A stretch of 64,000 nt of DNA from Typha latifolia (Eukaryota > Streptophyta > Magnoliopsida > Poales > Typhaceae). Shown one piece after another: positions 10,450 through 20,299 of this stretch (position 1 is the first letter of the stretch; each line of letters starts with the position of its first letter). The position numbers were made by a program, and so were the translations under genes. The stretch covers positions 6,262,001 through 6,326,000 of the forward strand of contig CM034105.1 of NCBI GenBank assembly GCA_019914945.1. The letters are read 5' to 3'. The notes under the pieces were generated by a model. The model was not told the DNA's origin. It did not search any database and saw nothing but the letters and a program-made list of their open reading frames with translations.

Positions 10450-11340
10450 CCGACAATGCTATTCGAGGGAGAACCGCATGCTTAGACTTTCCAAAATTCC
10501 AACATAGTAATCCAACGGATTGGGTGTTTCAAGTTGAACAATACTTTGATTGTCAAGTGACAGCGAAGGATGCAAAGGTCCAGATGGCAAGCTTTCACCA
10601 CAAGGAACAGCATTGCATTAGTATCAATTGGTTATTCGTAATGGAGGATATACCGATTGGGCTGACTATTGTAGGAGGATTACACGCAGATTTGGGACAG
10701 TGGCATATGAAGATTTTATTACCACATTAAGCAAGATCATTCAGAGGATGACCATATTGGAGTACCAAGCAGAATTTGAAAGAGTTAGTAGTCGTTGTGA
10801 GCCACTTTGGCCCGAATTGACACTGATGAGCATATTAATTTCAGGGCTGCGAGAGGCAATACAAGCGGATGTTCATGCTCTATGTCCAACCACTCTTGAG
10901 GAGGCCTTTGAGAAGACCGTGAGGATGGAGCAAAAGCATAAGGCTCTCAAGATGGCAGCAAAAATAAGCGAAAATAAGTTGGGGCAACCGAGATAGGCGG
11001 TTTGTACCTAGAACGCTGGCTAGAAATTTTGTGAATTCAAAGACAGCGGCTGCTAGTACTAGACCACGACCACCTTTGAGATATTCTTCTGATGTTAGAG
11101 GAGGCACAAGACCCCCCCCGCCCGTTCGAACTCTCACACCGGCCCAAGTGGAAGAGCGAAGAGCGAAGGGTCTTTGCTTTCAATGCGATGAATGTTTCAC
11201 CCCCGGTCATCGGTGTTCCAAACCAATCAGGAGTGTGATGCTCATCGATGGTCTCAAGGAGGAGGATGAGATTGTTGGTAATGGAGAGTGTTCAGAGGAG
11301 GTCCATGAGGAGGTCGTTGAGGAGGGTGCGGAGAAATATA

Positions 11341-11458
11341 TCCCAGCTGAAATATCGATGCATGCATATTCGAGTATTTCTGCGCTGAGGACATTGTGAT
11401 CCCAGCTGAAATATCGATGCATGCATATTCGAGTATTTCTGCGCTGAGGACATTGTGA
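11341..11458 (+). repeat. Perfect 59-bp tandem duplication
   Basis: The unit starting TCCCAGCTGAAATATCG at 11341 is repeated without change from 11400. The period of 59 shifts the reading frame between the gag knuckle and the protease. Identity within an otherwise heavily mutated element suggests a recent event. Confidence 0.93.
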
Positions 11459-11489
11459 GTAGATAGACTCGTTAGAAAGCATTGTGTGC

Positions 11490-14400
11490 ATATCCTCATC
11501 GATTCGGGGAGTACACAAAACTTTTAAGACAAGAGGTTAGTGAGGATATTGGGCTTAGATGCGGAACCGACCATGGGGTTTGACGTTGCTATTAGAGACT
11601 GCACCAAGCTTCGGGTGGAGAGCTTGTGTCGCCGCGTCGGTATACGAGTGCAAGGACACGACATCATTATGAACTTATATCCGTTGGCGCTGCGAGGAGC
11701 AAACATTGTCCTTGACACTCAGTGGTTACAGAGTTTGGGACCCGTCATATTTAATTTTTAGAGCATGTAGATGAAATTTAAATAAGGAAATAAAGATGTG
11801 CAGCTTGATGGCATTCGTTCTCCGCCGATTCCTATAATGCAACCGATGGTGGGGCTGCCTTATGCGAGTGATTTGGCATATCTTCTTCAATTATGACCAA
11901 TAGGAGATGAGCCTCAAATAAATTCAGATACTATTATTGAGTTGTCTAATTTATTAGATAAATTTGCTGGACTATTTGAGGAACCAAAGGAGTTGCCACC
12001 AAGGCGAACGGCGAACATCGCATAGAGATTGTACTCGGGGCTACACCGGCAAATGTGAGGCCATATTGGTATCCACATGTGCAAAAGGAAGTTATTTCTA
12101 AGATGGTAGCCGAGATGTTGGAGCAATGCCTCATACAACTAAGTTATAGCTCTTACTCATCGCCCGTGTTATTGGTGCGAAAGAAGGATGGGATATGGAG
12201 TTTTTGTGTCGACTATCGGGCACTAAACACTATTACCATCAAGGACCGGTATCCTATTCCAGTCATAGAGGAGCTGTTGGATGAGCTTGTAGGGGCAACT
12301 ATATTCAGCAAGCTTGACTTGAGGGTCGGGTACCATCAAATAAGAGTTCACCCGGTGGATGTGCATAAAACTGTATTTCGGTCTCCGGACGGGCACTACG
12401 TGTTCCGGGTGATTTCCTTTGGTCTTACAAATGCTCCAACTACTTTTCAAGGCCTTATGAATGATATTTTTTGGCCTCTACTGCGAAGGTATGTCTTAGT
12501 ATTTTTTGACGACATTTTGGTGTATAGTAGGATTGAATTGGAGCATTGGCGGCATTTGGAGGATGTGCTGAATTTGTTGAAGCAAAACCAATTGAAGATC
12601 AATAAGTCCAAGTGCCTATGGGGAGCAGCATAAGTAGAGTATTTAGGCCACATCATCTCAGCAGAAGGTATAGTGGCGGATCCTCAAAAGGTGGCATGCA
12701 TGACCGGTTGGCCTATTCCTACTACCACCACAGGATTGTGAGGATTTTTAGGGCTGACCAGGTATTATCGCCATTTTATCATCGGGTATGGCAAGATCGT
12801 TGCTCCTCTCACTTTTTTGTTGAAGAATGACTCTTTTAGATGGATGGATGAAGCCACTATAGCTTTTGAAAAATTGAAAATAGCAATAACAACGGCGCTC
12901 GTTCTAGCGCTACCGGACTTCACGAAAGAGTTCATTGTGGAATGTGATGCATTGGGAGTTGGCATAGGAATTGTACTAATGCAAGGAGGACATCCCAAAG
13001 CCTTTCTTAGAAAGGCTTTATCATAAAAATCCCAGCAATTATCTACCTACGAGAGAGAGATGTTGGCAATTCTGCATGTAGTGACGAAATGAAGGCCTTA
13101 TTTGATCGGTAGACAATTCATTAGCCGAACTAATCAAAGGAGCCTTCCATACTTTATGGGACAGCGTATACACACTCCGGCACAGTAGAGATGGGTCGCA
13201 AAATTGATGGGGTATGATCATGAAATCTAATACAAGAAAGGAAAGGAAAATAAAGTGACGGATGCACTATCGCGCCAACCCGATACTGCCAAGCTCACAG
13301 CCTATTCTTCTCCTACCTTTCCCTTCTTTGACGAGCTGAGGTATGCATGTACATCTGACCCAAATATTTTGAGATTGTTGTAGGAGGTGTTGGATGATCC
13401 GGAGCACCATCCAGAGTTAGAGAATCAAGGCGGTTTGCTGCTAGACCGCGGATGCATTCGAGTGCCCGCAAATGATGGATTGCGGCATAAATTATTGGAG
13501 CACTTCCACCAAACTCCAGAGGCTGGTCATGAGGGTATCTTGAGGACTTATAGGAGGATATCTCAAAGTTGCACGAGGCCAGGATTGTGACGAGATGTCA
13601 GGAGTTCTATCCGTGCTTCTAAAGTCTGTCAAAGGGCTAAGGCAACCACATTAAAATCGGCCGGATTACTACAGCATTTACCTATACCGGATCATGTTTC
13701 GGAAGATATTTCTATAGATTTCATAGAGGGTCTTCCGGTGGTACGTGGATATTCCATTATTTTTGTAGTGGTTGATAGATTTAGCAAGTATGCGCACTTT
13801 TCTACATTGTCACATCCATTTTCAGCCAAGTCAGTGGGTAAAATTTTTCTTGGAGATGTTGCTCGGTTACATCGTATGCCATGCACGATTGTCTTGGATC
13901 GTGATCGTGTATTTATGAGCAACATTCGGACTAAGTTTTTCAGATTACAGGGGACTCGATTAAACTTCAGTTTGGCCTACCATCCATAGACGGACAGCCA
14001 AACCGAGGTGATCAATCAAGACATTGAGCAGTACTTGAGGTGCTTTGTTGTAGAGATACCGAGATGATAGTTGGAGTTCTTACTATGGGCAGAGTGGTCT
14101 TACAACACTGCCTACCATAACAGTATTGACATGACTCCATTTGAGGCGGTGTATGGATGCATGGCTCCGACATTACGCGCTTATGACCCAATGGCATCTG
14201 CAGATCGGACAGAGGTGGACTTAGCTTTGATGGATAGAGCTCCACATTGAGGAGGTTGCGTGCCCATCTTAAACTTGCTCAAAACTGTATGAAGCAAGTA
14301 TATGATCGCAGTCATAGGGAGCCGGAGTTCGACATTGGCAGTTGGGTGTTGGTGAGGGTGCAACCATATCGACAAGTGACCTTGTGTTCGATGCGTAACT

Positions 14401-14735
14401 AGAAGTTAGCATATCGCTACGTCGGTCTATTTCAGGTGGTAGAGCGTATCGGTCTTGTTGCATATCGTTTGGAGCTGTCGGAGGGGTCGAGAGTGCATCC
14501 TGTCTTCCATGTTTCATTGCTGAGGGAGCGGATTGGTGATCATGAGGTCATTGGATCAGCTCTACCGAAGCCATTAGAGGAGACAAAGATCGCAGAGCCA
14601 GTTACGATGTCATGGTACCAGATTAGAGATGGAGATTCTAGTTGAGTGGCTTGGCAAGCCATCCGATGAGGCTACATGAGAGTTGAAGACGGACATCTTG
14701 GAGCGTTTCCCTGACTTTACACCTTGAGGACAAAG
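11490..14735 (+). pseudogene. Chromovirus pol (protease-RT-RNase H-integrase-chromodomain), inactivated
   Basis: Protease: LIDSGSTQNF near 11496-11523 and GANIVLDTQWLQSLGPV (about 11698-11745). Reverse transcriptase: an open frame at 12055-12633 with [45 protein letters not shown] and the catalytic FFDDILVYS. RNase [17 protein letters not shown] (about 12937) to KENKVTDALSRQ (about 13245). Integrase: zinc-binding region near 13490-13640, core segments VVVDRFSKYAHFS (13765), VLDRDRVF and QTEVINQDIEQYL (about 14000), then the GPY/F-like region. The end reads EILVEWLGKPSDEAT and ILERFPDF, a chromodomain pattern. At least a dozen stops or frameshifts separate these blocks. Confidence 0.9.
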
Positions 14736-14754
14736 TAGGGGAAGCGTGGTGGGC
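14735..14754 (+). other. Polypurine tract of chromovirus
   Basis: The stretch read GTAGGGGAAGCGTGGTGGGC lies immediately before the 3' LTR. The same tract, translated as LEDKVxEAWW, precedes the 3' LTR of both short elements, and its inverted equivalent lies at 20276-20300. Confidence 0.75.
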
Positions 14755-15560
14755 TGATACACTTTGTTAGAGTCTTTTCTTATTGCATTAGTTGTTTATA
14801 TTCATTAAAATAAAATTATTGTAGGTCGCGTTCGAACGCGAAAAGGGTCGTGTTCGAACGCCCTTGCGAACGCCTGCATTAGATTCACAAAATGCGCATT
14901 CGAACATGGTCGAGTGCATTCGAACACCGCATTTGAACGCCTGCATCGCATTCGTACATATAGAGAACGTCTTTTGTGTGTTCAAACGCGATCAACAGGA
15001 TTCTACTAGGATTAGGGTTAGTTATTGTTATTAGGGCTTATTGGCTAGCCTCTATAAAGGTTTGGATGACAGCCAAATTCAGGATGCTATTGGAATATTA
15101 GTTTCTTACCTCTCTATCTTCTCTCTACCCTAATCTCTCTCCTCCCTCTTCACCAACCTACCACCTCTATTGGCAAGGTCTCTCCTAACTTCTAATCTCT
15201 CTTGTCTATCAAGTCCTCCCTCTTCTTTGAGATCTCGACCACTTCTTTCCCTTCGTCTTTATCCCTTAAACAACATTACCCATCCACCCGCATCTGCATT
15301 ATCATCCATAACTCTAACTTCCACTCTACCCGCCACCACCACCATCATCTACAATATATCATATTTTCGTCCCAGTTGCAGTTCGAATCAACGAAGGGCG
15401 TAAATACGAAAAACGTAGATTAGGGAGTTAAAGATCGATTTCACTTGGGTTTGAAATTTTCTGACTATGGAAGAATATTTGTTGAATATTTTTTCTTGAT
15501 TACACAGACTACTTCTTGTAATAAATTCAGATCTTAAAAGAATTATTCCATAACCTATCA
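14755..15560 (+). repeat. 3' LTR of chromovirus
   Basis: It is 806 bp, starts TGATACACTTTG and ends CCTATCA. It contains the TTCGAA-palindrome cluster (14826-14990), a TATA-like CTCTATAAAGG (15050-15060) and a CT-rich R region. It differs from the 5' LTR by many substitutions and indels, so the insertion is not recent. Confidence 0.85.
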
Positions 15561-15990
15561 GGGTGGTTAATGGTCATGTTATTGAACTCAATATAAGAGC
15601 ATTTATAAATCGACTGAATCTTATTAGTCTTATTTAAAATTGGTCAAATAGACTTATCTTGATAATCGTGCTATCTTGGCCAAATAAGCATATTTGAAGC
15701 CTAATCTTGCTAACCAAAATTCAACTCGGCCTAACTTGAATCAAGCTAGATCAACGTGGACCACATCAACCCAAAATTCAATTCAAGGCAACCTAGCTTG
15801 GGCCAAGTCAATCCAAAATTCAACTTGGGCCAATTTAAATCTCGCTAAACTAATTTGGGTCAAGTGAATTGAGGTTGAATTGCGCAGATCAATTTGAACT
15901 ATATTAATTCAAGCTAAACCAATTGAGCCTATCTAAGTCGAGTCAATTCAATTCAGGACCAAATCAATTCGAACTAAGGTCCAATGGTGA
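15561..15990. other. Unassigned intergenic sequence with imperfect short repeats
   Basis: No gene was recognised. Between about 15720 and 15980 short motifs such as GGGCCAA, CAATTCAA and AAGCTA recur irregularly, giving a degenerate tandem texture. Confidence 0.4.
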
Positions 15991-15992
15991 GC

Positions 15993-17605
15993 AGAATTTA
16001 CATATTTCACCATTATAATTTATATAGAAATAAATAATAATCATACAGAGTCATATTTTTTGTTATTTAACTAATTAAAATTATCTTACTACTATTTTTA
16101 ATTAATCCCTTACTTTATTAATTAAGGAGTGATTAAATAAAATTGTTTATTAAAAAAGATAGAATTACTAAGGGATAGAAAAAGAAGAAGAAACAATAAT
16201 AGATAAAAAAAGTAAAAGAAAAGTAGATAACATATTAACAACTTTTGCAAATATAATAACAACTTTCATTGATTTTTAACAAATTTTGTTATTTTTTCTA
16301 TAAGTTGCAGAATTTACATATTTTACAATTGTAATTTTCATAAAAATAAATAATAATCATGTAGACTCATATTTTTGGTTATTTAACTAATCATAAATAT
16401 CTCACCACTATCTCTGATTAATCTCTTACTTTATTAATTAAAGAGCGAATAGATAAACTTATATATAAAAAATAACAAAAAAAAATAAGAAGAAGAAAAA
16501 GAAGAAGAAAATATACTAACAACTTTTATAAATATAATAACAACTTTCATTGATTTTTAACAAATTTTGTTGTTTTTTCTATGCATTGACGAATTTACAT
16601 ATTTTACAATTATAATTTTCATAAAAATAAATAATAATCATGTAGACTCATATTTTTTGTTATTTAACTAATCATAAATATCTCACCACTATCTCTGATA
16701 AATCTCTTACTTTATTAATTAAATAGTGAATAGATAAACTTATATATAAAAAATAACAACAGAAAATAAGAAGAAAAAGAAAACATACTAATAACTTTTG
16801 CAAATATAATAACAACTTTCGCAAATATAATAACAACTTTCGTTGTTTTCTTTATACTCTTTCACAAAATTGTAGAACTTTCTTAGAAAACTGTGAATTA
16901 TTGTCAGAATTTCATATTTAAATTCGTAGTTTAAGTTCGTATTTTAATTATGAAATTCTGACAATAATTCACAATTTTTTAAGAAAGTTCTACAATTTTA
17001 CGAAAGCAAATAAAAAACAATGAAAGTTGTTATTATATTTGCGAAAGTTATTATTATATTTGCAAAAGTTGCTAGTATGTTTTCTTTTTTTCTTATTTTC
17101 TGTTGTTTCTTTCTTTCTATACAAGTTTATCTATTCGCTCTTTAATTAATAAAGTAAGAGATTAATCAGAAATAGTAGTGAGATAATTATGATTAGTTAA
17201 ATAACCAAAAGTATGACTTTACATGATTATCATTTATTTTTATGTAAATTATAATTGTAAAGTATGTAAATTCTGCAATGCATAGAAAAAACAATAAAAT
17301 TTGTTAAAAATCAAAGAAAGTTGTTATTATATTTGCGAAAGTTATTAATATGTTTTCTACTTTTCTTCTACTTTTTTCTGTTATTGTTTCTTCTTCGTTT
17401 TTTTTCTTCTTTCCCTTAATAATTCTTTCTTTTTTCTATACAATTTTATTTAATCACTCTTTAATTAATAAAGTAAGGAATTAATCGGAGATAGTGGTAA
17501 AATAATTATGATTTGTTAAATAACCAAAATCTTGACTCTGTATGATTATTATTTGATTCTACGTAAATTATAATGGTGAAATACGTAAATTCTACAATGT
17601 ATAGA
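15993..17605. repeat. Large imperfect inverted repeat (foldback) made of about 300-bp units
   Basis: The left arm contains three related units starting at GAATTTACATATTT (about 15995, 16310 and 16593). Each includes CTTACTTTATTAATTAA and ends in AACTTTCATTGATTTTTAAC or a variant. The right arm repeats these in reverse complement (GTAAATTCTGCAATGCATAG near 17264 and GTAAATTCTACAATG near 17586). The centre is near 16940, where AGAATTTCATATTT is mirrored by ATGAAATTCT. The left arm has one unit more than the right. No coding sequence is present. A transcript across it could form a long hairpin; this is inference. Confidence 0.82.
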
Positions 17606-17779
17606 ATAAACAACGAAAATTGTTAAAAATCAATGAAAGTTATTATTATATTTACAAAAGTTGTTAATATAGTTTTCTTCTTCTACTACTTTTTTTTCTG
17701 CTATTGCTTCTTCTTCTTCTATGCCTTAATTATTCTTTTTTCTATACAATTCTCTCTAATTGCTTGAAAATTTATATTT

Positions 17780-18600
17780 TGTTGTCTTTTGACAACTTTC
17801 ATTTTCTTTCTTCTATATATATTTTGTCATCTTTTAACAACTTTAGTGGTGAAGTAGATTAAGAAGAAGAAGCAACAATAGAAAATAAGAAGAAAAAATA
17901 ATATAACAACTTTTATAAATATAATAACAACTTTCGTAGATATAATAACAATTTTCTCAAATATAATAATAGCTTTCACAAATATAATAACAACATTCGC
18001 AAATATAATAACAACTTTCGTTGTTTTTTCTATACAAGTCTCTATTAATCATTCTTTTTTTCTATGCAAGTCTCTATAATCACTTTTTAATAATCACTTT
18101 TTAATTAATAAAGTAAAATTTTAATTAGAGATAGTAGTGAGAATTTATATTTCATTGCATTTTAACAACTTTTATTTTTTTCTATAAATATTTCGTTGTC
18201 TTTCAACAACTTCAATGATGAATTAGATTAAGAAGAAGGACAACAGAAAATAATAAGAAGAAGAAATATATTAAGAACTTTTATAAATGTAATAACAACT
18301 TTCTCAAATATAACAACAACTTTCATTGTTTTTTCTATACAAGTCTCTATTAATCATTCTTCTTTTTAGCAAGTCTGTATAATCGCTCTTTAATTAATAA
18401 AGTAAGAGGTTAATTAGAGATAGTAGTGAGAATTTATATTTCATTGCCTTTTAACAACTTTCATTTCTTTTTCATACACATTTCGTTGTATTTTAACAAC
18501 TTCAGTGATGAAGTAGAAAGAGAGATTAGGGACTTGTATAAGAATAAGATTAGAGATTAGAGAGCGATTAAATACTTATATAAAAAAAGATTAAAAAATA
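17780..18600 (+). repeat. Diverged tandem units of the same foldback family
   Basis: At least three further units recur with motifs AACAACTTT, AAATATAATAACAACTTTC, TTTTTTCTATACAAGTCTCT and AATAAAGTAA (near 17780, 18040 and 18310). They match the bodies of the foldback arms but are not arranged as a clean palindrome. Confidence 0.6.
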
Positions 18601-19209
18601 ACAAAAAAGGAACAGTAGAAGAAGAAGAAGGAAAGAAGAAGAATAATAATTATCAGCAGCATATAATAAAGTAGAAGATGAGTACGGGTCATTTCTCTCT
18701 CTCTTATAGTGTCCCGTCAACATTTAATAAGGCACTAAATGACAGAAATGGCAAAGTTGGAAGAAAAGTAAGAAAAAAGTCTCAAGTGCAAGGAAAACCA
18801 AAATTGACTCTACCTAGCTAATTCGAAAACTCAGTGAATTTTCAGTGCAAATGACCCCTGATATTATTATGGCTGCATTTAATTGGAAATTCCTAATTCA
18901 AAGTTCAACCTAGACTCTATGTTAGTACAATTTAATGTAATAATAAATTCATGAAGACAAGATACCTAGAAAGATAATATAAAATATAAAATAATATATA
19001 ATAAAGTCATACTATTTGTGAAAGAATTGTATGTATAATGAGAATCGAAAATAGAATCAATTCGAGTAAAAAACAACTCAATTTCAGCATTTACTGCAAT
19101 GAAATCAGCACTTCTTATAGTATAGGTGCGAGTTGACTTCTATTAGGCGCGAAGTGCAGCATAATTTCAGCATAAAACATTTAAAGAATATAAGATCCGT
19201 GTGAATTGC
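18601..19209. other. Unassigned intergenic sequence
   Basis: No gene or terminal repeat was recognised. A GAA microsatellite lies near 18610-18640. Confidence 0.4.
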
Positions 19210-19375
19210 TGATACATTTAGTTATGATCTTTTCTTATTGCATTAGTTGTTTATTTTTATTAAAATAAAATTTATCTACGTCACGTTCGAACACAGGAGG
19301 GGTTGCGTTCAAACGCCCTTGCGAACGCCTATATCAGGTTCGCAAATACAGAGAACGCGTAATGCACGTTCGAAC
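19210..19375 (+). repeat. U3 fragment of chromovirus LTR in plus orientation
   Basis: It begins TGATACATTTAG, like the U3 end of the element's other LTRs (read on the minus strand at 24001 and 20275). It runs through ACGTTCGAAC and then switches directly into primer-binding-region sequence of the opposite orientation. Confidence 0.8.
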
Positions 19376-19442
19376 CAAACTGATAGGCTCTAACACCACT
19401 TTGATGGGCTCTAATACCAGATTGATGAGCTCTGATACCAAT
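19376..19442 (-). other. Primer-binding region without a following element body
   Basis: This matches 23144-23214 base for base apart from a few changes, including three full PBS-like copies (TGGTATCAGAGC and variants). It lies outside the 3' LTR, where host DNA would be expected. It implies that the LTR at 19443-20275 once also served as a 5' LTR of a tandem neighbour. Confidence 0.82.
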
Positions 19443-20275
19443 TGATAAGTCATGGAACAATTTCTTAAAAATCTAAATTTATTGCTAGAAGCAGTCCGCG
19501 CAATTGAGGGAAAATATTCACCAGATATCCCGCGCACTTGGTCCGGGCAATTACGAAACCAAGTGAAATCAATTTGCAACTTCCTGATCTACAACTTTTG
19601 TATTTACGCCCTTCGCAGATTCGAACTGCAACTGGGACGAAAACATAGAATAACGTGGGTGAAGGTGGTGATGACGAGTGGAGTGGATGTTAGAGTTATG
19701 GATGGGTATCGACATAGAGGTAGATGGTAGATGTGATTAAGGGATATAGACAAAGTGAACGAAATGGTCAAGATCCCAAAGAAGAGGGGTGACTCGATAG
19801 TCGAGGGATCTTAGAAGTTAGAAGAAACCTTGCCAACGGTATAGATGGGAGGTGGAAGAACAGAGAAGAGAGAGGAGGGAGATTAGGGTAGATAGATGAT
19901 AGAGAGGCAAGAAATCAATATTCCAATAGCATTTTAAATTTGGCTGCCATCCACATATATATAAAGGCTAGCCAATAAGTCCTAAAATAAAAAGTAACCC
20001 TAATTCTAGAGGATTCCCGCCGATCGCGTTCGAACGCGCCCAATAGTATTCGAACGCACAAAAGTCGTTCTATGTATGTGCGAACGCAATGCAGGCATTT
20101 GAACGCGGCTGTTCGAACGTGCATTACACGTTCTCTGTATTTGCGAACCTAATGCAGGCATTCGCAAGGGCATTCGAACGCGACCCTCCTACATTCAAAC
20201 GCGACCTACAGAAATTTTATTTTAATAAAAATAAACAACTAATACAATAAGAAAAGATCATAACTAAATGTATCA
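19443..20275 (-). repeat. LTR (3' LTR of minus-strand chromovirus)
   Basis: It is 833 bp, TGATA on the left and TATCA on the right. On the minus strand U3 has the TTCGAA-palindrome cluster (about 20015-20205), and a TATA-like TATATATAAAGG lies near 19957-19968. Internal sequence flanks it on both sides: a polypurine tract on the right and a primer-binding region on the left. Confidence 0.87.
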
Positions 20276-20299
20276 GCCTACTATGCTTCCCCCACCTTG

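Larger units (their letters stand above)
8869..11235 (+). pseudogene. Chromovirus gag, interrupted
   Basis: An ATG at 8869 opens a 72-codon frame (MVEIRKMTSTRRP...). After stops, the frame at 9297-9473 reads VRFVDEEDWHFEDEVD...FREP and is cut by a 976-bp insertion. Gag resumes at 10455 with NAIRGRTACLDFPKF and WVFQVEQYFDC, the core of the Retrotrans_gag domain, and continues through a frameshift near 10625 to EYQAEFERVSSR (10760-10796). A CCHC-type knuckle with an altered spacing, CFQCDECFTPGHRC (about 11173-11214), ends the region. Stops and frameshifts make it non-functional. The relative on the minus strand (22.3-23.1 kb) shows the uninterrupted order REPN-NAIRGRT. Confidence 0.82.
8006..15560 (+). 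mobile_element. Ty3/gypsy chromovirus, near-full-length but inactive
   Basis: LTRs at 8006-8831 and 14755-15560 both begin TGATA and end TATCA. A primer-binding site (TAGTATCAGAGCCAGGC, from 8833) and a purine-rich tract (about 14735-14754) sit at the expected places. The interior, in order, shows gag with zinc knuckle, aspartic protease, reverse transcriptase, RNase H, integrase and a C-terminal chromodomain-like segment, all on the plus strand with many stops and frameshifts. That order, with integrase after RNase H and a terminal chromodomain, defines a chromovirus. Flanking pentamers are AAGTG and GGGTG, compatible with a target duplication after two transitions but not proof of it. The interior carries a 976-bp insertion (9474-10449) and a 59-bp tandem duplication (11341-11458). 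Confidence 0.9.

Noticed and set aside
8006..15560. Endogenous pararetrovirus as an alternative to the chromovirus
   Set aside because: Clear LTRs, primer-binding site, polypurine tract, integrase and chromodomain are present; there is no movement or coat protein region.
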